The notes under the pieces were generated by a model, which ran no database searches, had not been told where the DNA came from, and saw only the letters and a list, made by a program, of their open reading frames with translations. Shown here piece by piece: positions 1-8,383 of a DNA stretch of 64,000 nt (its first letter is position 1; every line of letters begins with the position of its first letter). Both the position numbers and the translations under genes were made by a program. This DNA comes from Bradyrhizobium sp. LMTR 3. GTDB lineage: Bacteria > Pseudomonadota > Alphaproteobacteria > Rhizobiales > Xanthobacteraceae. The stretch spans positions 434,001 to 498,000 of the forward strand of contig NZ_MAXC01000033.1 in the NCBI RefSeq assembly GCF_001693485.1, in the 5' to 3' direction.

Positions 1-89
1 GGGCAATGATTTCTGCAAAGATTTCTTGGCCATCATGATTGTCCTGTTGGAAGGGCTGACATGGACGCAAGCGTCGTTGCCGTCAACTG

Positions 90-464
90 TCAGCGCGAGG
101 AGGGATCGGCGAGAAACTTCACCAGCGCCTGCCGTTCGGCGGTGTCCTCGATCCCACGCATCGACATCCACAATCCCGGAAACATCGCGGCGGGATCGGC
201 GAGGAAGGCTTCCAGCAGCTTCACGTCCCAGCGCAATCCTTCGTCGCGCGCCTTGCGCAACACCGGCGAATAGTCGAAGCCGGCGTCGCTGCCGACAGGG
301 CGTCCGATCACACCTGACAGGTTAGGGCCGGGCAGGCCACGCTCCGCGGGATCGAGGCTATGGCAGGCGCGGCAGGGCGTGAACGCCCGCGCGCCGTCTT
401 CCGCCGCATTGGCGGGAGCGGGCAGGAGAAGGGATATCAGCGGCAGGACGACGAAGAGCCTCAC
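90..464 (-). CDS. c-type cytochrome, class I, periplasmic
   Basis: A 124-residue exported single-haem cytochrome c. Residues 1-20 form a signal peptide ending ANA. The haem-binding CRACH motif is at C31, C34 and H35, and the likely distal ligand is M100 in PGLWM, followed by the usual C-terminal helix. Size and motif order fit soluble class I cytochromes that carry electrons in the periplasm; the partner cannot be read from the sequence. The GTG start overlaps the stop of the upstream beta-propeller gene by four bases (GTGA), so the two are translationally coupled and probably form one redox or sensing unit. The fold call is secure, the role open. Confidence 0.88.
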   Translation of the reverse strand: MRLFVVLPLISLLLPAPANAAEDGARAFTPCRACHSLDPAERGLPGPNLSGVIGRPVGSDAGFDYSPVLRKARDEGLRWDVKLLEAFLADPAAMFPGLWMSMRGIEDTAERQALVKFLADPSSR

Positions 465-1447
465 GCGGCCGTCTGTATCACGACCAGCCGGCCATTGCCG
501 GATTCAGCGCCCCAGGTCTCGCCGGGCCGGCCGTCGAGCTGGCGCACATTCGCACCCGACTTGTCGCTCGGGAACGCGTTGAATTTTTCCGTTACCGGAT
601 CGAAGCGCACGATGGCGTTGGCGCCGAAATCGGTGAGCCAGACCTTGTCCTTGTCGTCGACATAGACGGCATACGCCCGCGGATTGCTCCCGGGCAGCTT
701 CCAGGCCTTCCAGGAGCCGTCGGCGGGATCGTGCACCGACACTTGGCCGCTGTTCCATTCGCTGACCCAGATCCGGCTCTTGGAGTCCGACCACACCCGC
801 CGCGCACCCTGCTTTGGCGTTGACGGTTCGACGATGGTCGCCTGGCCGCTCGCCAGATCGATCTTTGCAATGTGATTGCCGGCGAGTGAGGCGTACCAGA
901 TCTCGCCCTTCGGGGTGACCGTGATCCCGTACGGACCGACGCCGCGCGGCGCCTTGAACACGGTCGTTTCGCCCGATTTCGGATCGAGCCGGCCATAGAT
1001 GCCGGACTGGCCGGTGAACCAGTAGATGCCGCTCTTGTCGAACACGCCGGTGTTGAGATTGGCATAGGCCTCCTTTTCTGGCAGGCGGAACAGCGTCACC
1101 TTGTGGTCGGCGGGGTCGACGCGCGCAATCGCGTTCTGTCCGCCCTCGGTCACCCACGGCGCGCCGTCGGGGCCGATCACGACGCCATGCGGCGATGCGC
1201 CCTTGCCGAGATTGATCAATTTGAACGTGCCGTCCCGTGGGTCTAGTCGCCCCAGCGTTCCGTTGCGCTGACCGGTGAACCAGATCGCGCCATCACGCGC
1301 GGGCGTGACGTCGTGCAGGCCGACGCCAGCATCGATCGGATAATATTTGACCCGGAACGGGCCTTCCTGCGCGGCGGCTGCGCGCAGCAGGGCGGGGGCA
1401 GCCAAAACTCCAGCAGTGGTGTTTTTAAGAAACTGACGGCGGTTCAT
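461..1447 (-). CDS. Vgb/SMP-30-like beta-propeller protein with Tat signal
   Basis: A 328-residue protein starting MNRRQFLK, a twin-arginine signal, with cleavage likely after about residue 26. The body is a run of roughly 40-residue blades of the type G-x-I-W-F-T-x-x-x-x-G-x-L-G-R-L-D-P, typical of the virginiamycin B lyase (streptogramin lyase) / SMP-30 propeller superfamily. Similarity to Vgb does not prove antibiotic lyase activity; many relatives are uncharacterised periplasmic propellers. I chose the ATG at 1447 over an upstream in-frame ATG at 1543 because an AGGGG stands about eight bases before it and it restores the Tat signal. The stop overlaps the cytochrome c start, which suggests a coupled pair. 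Confidence 0.85.
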   Translation of the reverse strand: MNRRQFLKNTTAGVLAAPALLRAAAAQEGPFRVKYYPIDAGVGLHDVTPARDGAIWFTGQRNGTLGRLDPRDGTFKLINLGKGASPHGVVIGPDGAPWVTEGGQNAIARVDPADHKVTLFRLPEKEAYANLNTGVFDKSGIYWFTGQSGIYGRLDPKSGETTVFKAPRGVGPYGITVTPKGEIWYASLAGNHIAKIDLASGQATIVEPSTPKQGARRVWSDSKSRIWVSEWNSGQVSVHDPADGSWKAWKLPGSNPRAYAVYVDDKDKVWLTDFGANAIVRFDPVTEKFNAFPSDKSGANVRQLDGRPGETWGAESGNGRLVVIQTAA

Positions 1448-1625
1448 TGCGTTACCCCTGCTTGTGAACGTGAAGGTTTGGACGCCGATATCAATCCTGG
1501 AGCAGTTTATCCTGACCAGGCGGTGCCGTCCGGAAAAGGCCATTCCTCAAGCGTTCACATTTGCTTGCTCCCCGTGTAAGACCGCCCCCGAAACCGGACC
1601 ACCCATTCCCAGGAAAGTTTAAGAC

Positions 1626-2909
1626 ATGACCGCCATCGTCGACATCATTGGCCGTGAAATTCTCGATAGCCGTGGCAATCCCACCGTTGAAGTCGATGTG
1701 GTGCTGGAAGACGGCTCGATCGGCCGCGCGGCTGTTCCCTCCGGTGCGTCCACCGGCGCCCATGAGGCGGTCGAGCTGCGGGACGGCGACAAGCAGCGCT
1801 ATCTCGGCAAGGGCGTGCAGAAGGCGGTGGAGGCTGTCAACGGCGAGATCTTCGAGGCGCTGAGCGATCAGGCCGTCGAGGACCAGGTCCACATTGACCA
1901 GATCATGATCGATCTCGACGGCACGCCGAACAAGAGCCGGCTCGGCGCCAACGCCATCCTCGGCGTCTCGCTGGCCTGCGCCAAGGCAGCGGCCGAATCC
2001 TTCGACATGCCGCTCTACCGTTACGTCGGCGGCACCTCGGCGCGGACGCTGCCGGTGCCGATGATGAACATCATCAACGGCGGCGTGCATGCCGACAACC
2101 CGATCGATTTCCAGGAATTCATGATCCTTCCCGTGGGCGCCGCGAGCTTCGCCGAGGCACTGCGCTGCGGCTCGGAAATCTTTCACACGCTACGCAGCGA
2201 ACTGAAGAAGGCCGGCCACAACACCAATGTCGGCGACGAGGGCGGCTTTGCGCCGAACCTGCCGTCGGCGGACGCCGCCCTCGATTTCGTGGTGAGCGCG
2301 ATCGGCAAGGCCGGCTACAAGGCGGGCAGCGACGTCATGCTCGGCCTCGACTGCGCGGCCACCGAGTTCTTCAAGGACGGCAATTACGTCTACGGCGGTG
2401 AGAACAAGACCCGCTCGCGTTCCGAGCAGGCAAAATATCTCGCCGATCTCGTCTCGCGTTATCCGATCGTCACGATCGAGGACGGCATGTCGGAGGATGA
2501 CATGGACGGCTGGAAGGAATTGACCGACCTGGTCGGCAAGAAGTGCCAGCTCGTCGGCGACGACCTGTTCGTCACCAACGTCACCCGCCTTGCCGACGGC
2601 ATCAAGAACGGCCGCGCCAATTCGATCCTGATCAAGGTCAACCAGATCGGCACACTGACGGAGACGCTCGCCGCCGTCGAGCTGGCGCACAAATACGGTT
2701 ACACTTCCGTGATGTCGCACCGTTCCGGCGAGACGGAAGATTCCACCATCGCCGATCTCGCGGTCGCCACCAATTGCGGCCAGATCAAAACCGGATCATT
2801 GGCGCGCTCCGATCGCACCGCCAAGTACAACCAGCTCCTGCGCATCGAGCAGCAACTCGGCAATCAGGCGAAATATGCCGGCAAATCGGCGCTGAAGGCC
2901 TTGGCATAA
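1626..2909 (+). CDS. eno: enolase (phosphopyruvate hydratase)
   Basis: A 427-residue enolase converting 2-phosphoglycerate to phosphoenolpyruvate in the cytoplasm. Visible landmarks: the mobile loop GASTGAHEA near residues 40-48, the acid E205 in GDEGGF, Mg ligands around D242, E285 and D312, catalytic K337 in LIKVNQIG, and the SHRSGETEDS signature at 364-373. Length matches the family. An AGGAAAG Shine-Dalgarno lies eight bases before the ATG. It sits upstream of the pyruvate dehydrogenase genes on the same strand, a common rhizobial arrangement that places consecutive glycolytic steps together, although an oxidoreductase gene and a terminator separate it from pdh. Confidence 0.98.
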   Translation: MTAIVDIIGREILDSRGNPTVEVDVVLEDGSIGRAAVPSGASTGAHEAVELRDGDKQRYLGKGVQKAVEAVNGEIFEALSDQAVEDQVHIDQIMIDLDGTPNKSRLGANAILGVSLACAKAAAESFDMPLYRYVGGTSARTLPVPMMNIINGGVHADNPIDFQEFMILPVGAASFAEALRCGSEIFHTLRSELKKAGHNTNVGDEGGFAPNLPSADAALDFVVSAIGKAGYKAGSDVMLGLDCAATEFFKDGNYVYGGENKTRSRSEQAKYLADLVSRYPIVTIEDGMSEDDMDGWKELTDLVGKKCQLVGDDLFVTNVTRLADGIKNGRANSILIKVNQIGTLTETLAAVELAHKYGYTSVMSHRSGETEDSTIADLAVATNCGQIKTGSLARSDRTAKYNQLLRIEQQLGNQAKYAGKSALKALA

Positions 2910-2955
2910 CGCGCCGGCGCAACCAGATAGGACGGACACCAGGGGGAGGATGGCG

Positions 2956-4092
2956 ATGAGCGACGGCAGAAATGGGCTACAACTGCGTTCGCTGCTCAAG
3001 AAGAGCGGCGAACTCGAACTGTCGCTGGTCGATGTCCCGACGCCCGAGCCGGCCGACGACGAAGTCGTGGTCCGTGTCGAGGCGACCCCGATCAATCCGT
3101 CCGACCTTGGGCTGCTGATCGGTCCCGCCGACATGTCGACGGCGAAGGAGTCCGGCACCAAGGACGCGCCCATGGTCACGGCGAAGATGCCGGAAGCCGC
3201 GATGCGGATGATGGCGGCGCGGCTCGACCAGTCGCTCCCCGTCGGCAATGAAGGTGCCGGCGTGGTGATCAGGACCGGATCTTCGGACGCCGCGAAAGCG
3301 CTGATGGGCAAAGCGGTCTCGATGATCGGCGGCGCGATGTACACGCAGTATCGCACCATCAAGGTCAGGGACGTCATGGAGCTGCCGTCAGGCACAACGC
3401 CGGCTGACGGCGCATCATGGTTCGTCAATCCCTTGACCGCGCTTGGGATGACCGAGACGATGCGGCGCGAGAACCACAAGGCGCTGGTGCACACCGCGGC
3501 CGCCTCCAATCTCGGGCAGATGCTCAACAAGATCTGCATCAAGGACGGCATCGGTCTCGTCAATATCGTCCGCAGCAAGGAGCAGGCCGACATCCTGCAC
3601 GAGATCGGCGCCAAGTATGTCGTCGATTCCACCGCAGACACGTTCATGGACGATCTGACCAACGCGCTGGTGGAAACCGGCGCCACCATTGCGTTCGATG
3701 CGATCGGCGGCGGCAAGCTGGCAAGCCAGATTCTTACCTGCATGGAAATCGCGGCCAACAAGACCGCCAAGGAATACAGCCGCTACGGCTCGAACGTGTA
3801 CAAGCAGGTCTATATCTACGGCAGTCTCGACAATCGCCCGACCGAGCTCAGCCGTACATTCGGCCTGACCTGGGGCGTCGGCGGCTGGCTCTTGACGCCG
3901 TTCCTGCAGAAGATCGGCCCCGCCGAAATCGGCCGGCTGCGCCAGCGTGTCGCGTCCGAGCTCAAGACCACCTTTGCCAGCCGCTACACGCAGGTAGTGT
4001 CGCTGCAGGAGACGCTGCAGCTTTCCAACATCGCCGTCTACAACAAGCGCTCCACTGGCGAGAAATTCCTGATCAATCCGAACAAGGGGTGA
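2956..4092 (+). CDS. MDR-family oxidoreductase (zinc-free, quinone-reductase-like)
   Basis: About 378 residues with an N-terminal GroES-like fold (LVDVPTPEP, then ATPINPSDLG near residue 35) and a Rossmann domain (VHTAAASNLGQM, then AKYVVDSTAD). The cysteine and histidine zinc ligands of classical alcohol dehydrogenases are absent, which points to the NADPH-dependent quinone oxidoreductase/enoyl reductase branch. The substrate cannot be told. An ATG at 2950 directly abuts the AGGGGGAGG ribosome binding site, so the ATG at 2956, six bases after it, is the more likely start. A strong terminator hairpin follows at 4113-4142. Confidence 0.85.
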   Translation: MSDGRNGLQLRSLLKKSGELELSLVDVPTPEPADDEVVVRVEATPINPSDLGLLIGPADMSTAKESGTKDAPMVTAKMPEAAMRMMAARLDQSLPVGNEGAGVVIRTGSSDAAKALMGKAVSMIGGAMYTQYRTIKVRDVMELPSGTTPADGASWFVNPLTALGMTETMRRENHKALVHTAAASNLGQMLNKICIKDGIGLVNIVRSKEQADILHEIGAKYVVDSTADTFMDDLTNALVETGATIAFDAIGGGKLASQILTCMEIAANKTAKEYSRYGSNVYKQVYIYGSLDNRPTELSRTFGLTWGVGGWLLTPFLQKIGPAEIGRLRQRVASELKTTFASRYTQVVSLQETLQLSNIAVYNKRSTGEKFLINPNKG

Positions 4093-4112
4093 CGCGCGCT
4101 TCTATCGCCGCG

Positions 4113-4142
4113 AACAGGCTGCCTTTCAGGCGGCTTGTTTTT
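4113..4142 (+). terminator. rho-independent terminator after the MDR oxidoreductase gene
   Basis: AACAGGCTGCC pairs with GGCGGCTTGTT across a TTTCA loop: eleven pairs including two G-U wobbles. The T-run at the 3' end of the second arm completes the signal. It lies 20 bases after the stop codon. Confidence 0.75.
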
Positions 4143-4242
4143 GCATGCCGAGGCAGCCGTAAAGATAAGTTAATGCACTTGCATCTTTCCGCCGATCTGG
4201 CGTAAGGGAGCGCTGGCGCTTTCGCTTCAAAAGGGGAATCCA

Positions 4243-4800
4243 ATGGCCACCTACTACACCATCGTCACGATCGTCGGCTCTCTCCGCAAGGAGAGCTTTT
4301 CGCTCAAGGTCGCCAATGCGCTCGCCAAACTGGCGCCGGCTTCGCTCAAGCTCGATGTGACCACGCTGCATGAAATTTCCTTCTTCAACCAGGATTTGGA
4401 AGCGGCGCCGCCGGCTGACTGGCTGGCGTTTCGCGAAAAGCTGCAGAAGTCGAACGGCGTGCTGTTCGTGACGCCCGAATATAATCGCTCGATTCCCGGC
4501 GTCCTGAAAAACGCGATCGACGTCGGGTCGCGCCCCTATGGCAAGAGCTCGTTTCTCGGCAAGCCGACCGGCATCGTCAGCAACTCGCCCGGCGCGCTCG
4601 GCGGCGTCAGCGCCGCCAAGCATTTGCAGAACATCCTGCCCGGTATTTCCGGCCCGATCCTCGGCCAGCCCGAAATCTACCTCAACGGCATCGCCGACGC
4701 TTTTAACGAGAAGGGCGAGCTCGCGAAGGAAGCGGTGCAGAAGGTGCTGCAGCAATACATCGACGCGTTTGCGGCGTTTGTTGAAAAGCAAAACGGGTAA
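4243..4800 (+). CDS. NADPH-dependent FMN reductase (ChrR/YieF-like)
   Basis: A 185-residue flavodoxin-like reductase. The FMN phosphate loop is IVGSLRKESFS near residues 10-20, and the second signature, TPEYNRSIPGVLKNAID, falls around residues 79-95. Relatives are soluble flavoenzymes that reduce quinones, azo dyes or chromate with NAD(P)H and protect against redox cycling; the natural substrate here is not known. The gene stands alone between a terminator upstream and an intergenic palindromic repeat downstream, so it is probably transcribed by itself. Confidence 0.9.
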   Translation: MATYYTIVTIVGSLRKESFSLKVANALAKLAPASLKLDVTTLHEISFFNQDLEAAPPADWLAFREKLQKSNGVLFVTPEYNRSIPGVLKNAIDVGSRPYGKSSFLGKPTGIVSNSPGALGGVSAAKHLQNILPGISGPILGQPEIYLNGIADAFNEKGELAKEAVQKVLQQYIDAFAAFVEKQNG

Positions 4801-4839
4801 CAGCTCTCTCACCGTTGTTGCGAGGAGCAAACTCTCGCC

Positions 4840-4953
4840 CGTCATTGCCTGCGACAAACGCGAAGCGTTTGCGCAAGGGAGCGCAAGCGACGAGGCAATC
4901 CATCCCCCCGTTATGCTGCGGCATGGATTGCTTCGCTTCGCTCGCAATGACGG
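4840..4953. repeat. intergenic palindromic repeat, family A, copy 1
   Basis: Starts CGTCATTGC and ends GCAATGACGG, with GGCAATCCAT and ATGGATTGCTTCG as inner inverted segments. The left arm carries extra sequence relative to the copy at 11851-11936. It lies in the gap between the FMN reductase and the FtsB-like gene. Such REP/RIME-like elements are common in rhizobial chromosomes. Confidence 0.8.
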
Positions 4954-5013
4954 AGGGGCCAGTCAGGCCGCGTTCTTAGCATTCCATTAACCCGACCGTC
5001 GCATCTTGACGGC

Positions 5014-5331
5014 ATGGTCTCCCGCGCCCGATTGAAATCCGTCCTGACCGGGCTCGCCCTCTATACGGTGGCGGCGATGATGGTCGGCTATTTCGGCGTC
5101 AACGCCTATACCGGCAAATACGGCCTGAACGCGCGCCAGGAACTGGATCAGGAAATCATTGCCCTGACTTCGGAATTGGCGCGGCTGAAGCGGGAGAGGG
5201 CAGAGGGCGAGCAGCGGGTATCGCTGCTGCGGTCCGACCGGGTCGATCCCGACATGCTGGATGAGCGCGCGCGCTTCCAGCTCGACTACGCCAATCCGCG
5301 CGATCTGATCCGGATCGTCAAGCCGAACTGA
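5014..5331 (+). CDS. septum formation initiator (FtsB/DivIC family)
   Basis: A 105-residue bitopic membrane protein: a short cytoplasmic N-terminus, one membrane helix at about residues 10-30, then a periplasmic coiled coil (ELDQEIIALTSELARLKRER) and a short C-terminal segment with the family-typical LDERARFQLDYANP. FtsB links FtsL and FtsQ in the divisome and helps start septal peptidoglycan synthesis. Its position between eno and pdhA is conserved in alphaproteobacteria, which supports the call. Sequence similarity in this family is low, so I give the family rather than a firm symbol. Confidence 0.88.
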   Translation: MVSRARLKSVLTGLALYTVAAMMVGYFGVNAYTGKYGLNARQELDQEIIALTSELARLKRERAEGEQRVSLLRSDRVDPDMLDERARFQLDYANPRDLIRIVKPN

Positions 5332-5545
5332 TTTCAAACCGATGTCACGAACACGGCCGTCATGGGGACGCTGCCGGCGTGAGCAGTCCGCAAATTTCAA
5401 AAAATCGCGAAATCAATTTCGAAAATGTCGCGGCCCACATTGCACTGCGGCATAGCAATATTTTCTCCAGCGCACGCAATCCTTTCACGGCGGTTTGAGT
5501 TGGGATAGAGAGGGCTGATCCGTCTCTCTTTCACCCGGAATTGCC

Positions 5546-6568
5546 ATGGCTGCACCCAAGAAAAGCGTCGCGAAAGAATCAGTGCAGGAGAAGGCAAACG
5601 GGTCCCCACCGGAATTCACCAAGGCGCAGGAACTGGCCGCGCTGCGGGACATGCTCTTGATCCGCCGCTTCGAGGAAAAGGCCGGCCAGCTCTACGGCAT
5701 GGGCGCAATTGGCGGCTTTTGCCATCTCTATATCGGCCAGGAAGCTGTGGTGGTCGGAATGCAGATGGCCCTGAAGAAGGGCGATCAGGTCATAACCGGA
5801 TACCGTGACCACGGCCACATGCTGGCCTGCGGGATGGACGCCAACGGCGTCATGGCCGAACTCACCGGCCGCCGCGGCGGCTACTCCAAGGGCAAAGGCG
5901 GCTCCATGCACATGTTCAGCATGGAGAAGAATTTCTACGGCGGCCACGGCATCGTCGGTGCCCAGGTTTCGCTCGGGACCGGCCTTGCTTTCGCCAATCG
6001 TTATCGCGGCAATGACTTCGTCAGCGTCGCCTATTTCGGTGACGGCGCGTCCAACCAGGGCCAGGTCTACGAGAGTTTTAATATGGCGGAGCTGTGGAAG
6101 CTCCCGGTGATCTACGTGATCGAGAACAACCGCTACGCCATGGGCACGTCGGTGACGCGCTCCTCGGCACTGACCGATTTTTCCAAGCGCGGCGCCTCCT
6201 TCAACATTCCTGGTCAGCAGGTCGACGGCATGGATGTGCGCGCCGTGAAAGCCGCCGGCGACGAGGCGGTGGCCTGGTGCCGCGCCGGCAAGGGGCCGTT
6301 CATCCTGGAAATGCAGACCTATCGCTACCGCGGCCACTCGATGTCCGACCCGGCGAAATACCGGACCCGCGAAGAAGTCGAGAAGATCCGCACCGACCAG
6401 GACCCGATCGAGCAGGTGCGCAACCGCCTGCTGGCCGCCAAGGTCAGCGAGCAGGAGCTGAAGGCGATCGACGCCGAGGTCCGCGAGATCGTCAACGCAT
6501 CCGCCGATTTCGCCCAGCGCGATCCCGAGCCCGATCCGTCCGAGCTCTGGACCGACGTCTACAGGTAA
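5546..6568 (+). CDS. pdhA: pyruvate dehydrogenase E1 component, alpha subunit
   Basis: A 340-residue E1-alpha subunit. With PdhB it uses thiamine diphosphate to decarboxylate pyruvate and reductively acetylate the lipoyl groups of E2. The ThDP motif begins GDGASN at residues 165-170 and closes with ENN at 193-195. The conserved loop YRYRGHSMSDPAKYR, phosphorylated in mitochondria, is near residues 260-275; no kinase gene is seen here. The first 20 residues are charged and probably disordered. It leads the cluster pdhA-pdhB-DUF5076-pdhC-PH protein-lpd. The 213-base gap upstream must hold the promoter, but I cannot place it convincingly. Confidence 0.97.
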   Translation: MAAPKKSVAKESVQEKANGSPPEFTKAQELAALRDMLLIRRFEEKAGQLYGMGAIGGFCHLYIGQEAVVVGMQMALKKGDQVITGYRDHGHMLACGMDANGVMAELTGRRGGYSKGKGGSMHMFSMEKNFYGGHGIVGAQVSLGTGLAFANRYRGNDFVSVAYFGDGASNQGQVYESFNMAELWKLPVIYVIENNRYAMGTSVTRSSALTDFSKRGASFNIPGQQVDGMDVRAVKAAGDEAVAWCRAGKGPFILEMQTYRYRGHSMSDPAKYRTREEVEKIRTDQDPIEQVRNRLLAAKVSEQELKAIDAEVREIVNASADFAQRDPEPDPSELWTDVYR

Positions 6569-6670
6569 TTCAACGCATAGTTCGTAAAACGTGGGACCTG
6601 GTTTGCTGCTCTCGCGACCTGCAGATCAAACGAGCGCAGAACCACTGACGAGTGATTTTCGGGAGCCGAT

Positions 6671-8071
6671 ATGCCCATTCAAGTGCTGATGCCTGCGCTG
6701 TCGCCCACCATGGAGAAGGGCAACCTTGCGAAGTGGCTGAAGAAGGAAGGCGAGACGATCAAATCGGGCGATGTTATCGCCGAGATCGAGACCGACAAGG
6801 CGACGATGGAAGTCGAGGCGACCGATGAGGGCACGCTCGGCAAGATATTGATCCCCGAAGGCACCGCCGACGTCGCCGTCAACACGCCGATCGCGACCAT
6901 TCTGGCCGACGGCGAGAGCGCAGCCGATCTCGGCAAGGCCAGCGCGCCGGCGCAAGCGGCGAAGGCCGCGGAATCGGCGCCCCCCGCTGAAGCCAAAGCG
7001 GAAGCGCCGCAGCCCAAGGCCGAGAAGGCGCCAGCGGCACCGCCGGCCGCGGTCGCCGAGCCCGATCCGGAGGTCCCCGCCGGCACCGAGATGGTCACCC
7101 AGACCATTCGCGAGGCGCTGCGCGATGCGATGGCGGAAGAGATGCGGCGCGACCCCGACGTGTTCATCATGGGCGAAGAGGTCGCGGAATATCAGGGCGC
7201 CTACAAGGTGACCCAGGGGCTCTTGCAGGAATTCGGCGCGCGGCGCGTGATCGATACCCCAATCACCGAGCATGGTTTTGCCGGCGTCGGCGTTGGGGCT
7301 GCGATGTCGGGGCTGAAGCCGGTCGTCGAATTCATGACGTTCAATTTCGCCATGCAGGCGATCGACCAGATCATCAACTCCGCGGCCAAGACGCTGTACA
7401 TGTCGGGCGGCCAGATGGGCTGCTCGATCGTATTCCGCGGCCCGAACGGTGCTGCCGCCCGCGTCGCCGCCCAGCACAGCCAGGACTACTCGGCCTGGTA
7501 CTCGCAAATTCCCGGGCTGAAGGTGATCGCGCCGTTCTCGGCGGCCGACTACAAGGGGCTGCTCAAGGCCGCGATCCGCGATCCCAACCCCGTCATCTTC
7601 CTCGAAAACGAAGTCTTGTACGGCCACACCGGCGAAGTGCCGAAACTCGACGACTACGTGATCCCGATCGGCAAGGCGCGTATCGTTCGCTCGGGCAAGG
7701 ACGTAACGCTGATCTCGTGGTCGAATGGCATGACTTACGCGCTGAAGGCCGCCGACGAGCTCGCGAAGGAAGGCATCGAGGCAGAGGTGATCGACCTGCG
7801 CACGCTACGCCCGATGGACACCGAGACGATCGTCAACTCGGTAAAGAAGACCGGCCGCGCGGTGACGGTGGAGGAGGGTTGGCAGCAGTCCGGCGTCGGC
7901 GCCGAGATTGCCGCCCGCATCATGGAGCACGCCTTCGACTATCTCGATGCGCCGGTCGCGCGCGTATCCGGCAAGGACGTGCCGATGCCTTATGCCGCGA
8001 ACCTCGAAAAGCTCGCATTGCCTTCCGTGGCCGAGGTGGTTGCGGCCGCCAAAGCCGTTTCTTATCGGTAA
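6671..8071 (+). CDS. pdhB: pyruvate dehydrogenase E1 beta subunit with N-terminal lipoyl domain
   Basis: A 466-residue protein longer than a plain E1-beta because residues 1-80 form a lipoyl domain with K43 in the ETDKATMEVEA motif. A flexible Ala/Pro/Lys linker (about 85-135) joins it to the transketolase-like E1-beta domain from about residue 140. The fused lipoyl domain is a known feature of alphaproteobacterial PDH and adds swinging arms to the complex. The first 80 codons are very similar at base level to those of pdhC, pointing to domain duplication. The DUF5076 gene starts four bases after the stop. Confidence 0.97.
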   Translation: MPIQVLMPALSPTMEKGNLAKWLKKEGETIKSGDVIAEIETDKATMEVEATDEGTLGKILIPEGTADVAVNTPIATILADGESAADLGKASAPAQAAKAAESAPPAEAKAEAPQPKAEKAPAAPPAAVAEPDPEVPAGTEMVTQTIREALRDAMAEEMRRDPDVFIMGEEVAEYQGAYKVTQGLLQEFGARRVIDTPITEHGFAGVGVGAAMSGLKPVVEFMTFNFAMQAIDQIINSAAKTLYMSGGQMGCSIVFRGPNGAAARVAAQHSQDYSAWYSQIPGLKVIAPFSAADYKGLLKAAIRDPNPVIFLENEVLYGHTGEVPKLDDYVIPIGKARIVRSGKDVTLISWSNGMTYALKAADELAKEGIEAEVIDLRTLRPMDTETIVNSVKKTGRAVTVEEGWQQSGVGAEIAARIMEHAFDYLDAPVARVSGKDVPMPYAANLEKLALPSVAEVVAAAKAVSYR

Positions 8072-8075
8072 GCCC

Positions 8076-8381
8076 ATGGCCGGTCCTAACGAACAACCGC
8101 TGCCGCCGGACGTGATCGGCCGCGAGGACGCCGTTGAAGTCCTGCGCGCCTTCGTCGTCGATGGTGGGCTCTCGATCGCGTTCCAGCGCGCCTTCGAGGA
8201 GCCTGACATGTGGGGCCTCTTGCTGGTCGATATCGCCCGCCACGCCGCCCGCGCCTATGCGCGCGAGAGCGGCTACACCGAGGACGAGGCGCTTGCGCGC
8301 ATCGTCGAGATGTTCGAAGCCGAAATCAACCGGCCGACCGACATGGGCTCCACCACGCCCCGGCCGCAACAGGGTCACTGA
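8076..8381 (+). CDS. DUF5076 family protein inside the pdh operon
   Basis: A 101-residue acidic, helical protein with no signal peptide or membrane segment, matching the small DUF5076 family. Its function is unknown. The ATG lies four bases after the pdhB stop and its own stop is two bases before the pdhC start, so it is almost certainly co-translated with the complex. Its position between E1-beta and E2 suggests an accessory or structural role for PDH, but no catalytic motif is visible. Confidence 0.82.
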   Translation: MAGPNEQPLPPDVIGREDAVEVLRAFVVDGGLSIAFQRAFEEPDMWGLLLVDIARHAARAYARESGYTEDEALARIVEMFEAEINRPTDMGSTTPRPQQGH

Positions 8382-8383
8382 CG

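Noticed and set aside
461..1447. Literal assignment as virginiamycin B lyase (antibiotic resistance)
   Set aside because: Only the propeller fold is supported; a Tat signal and pairing with cytochrome c suggest another role.
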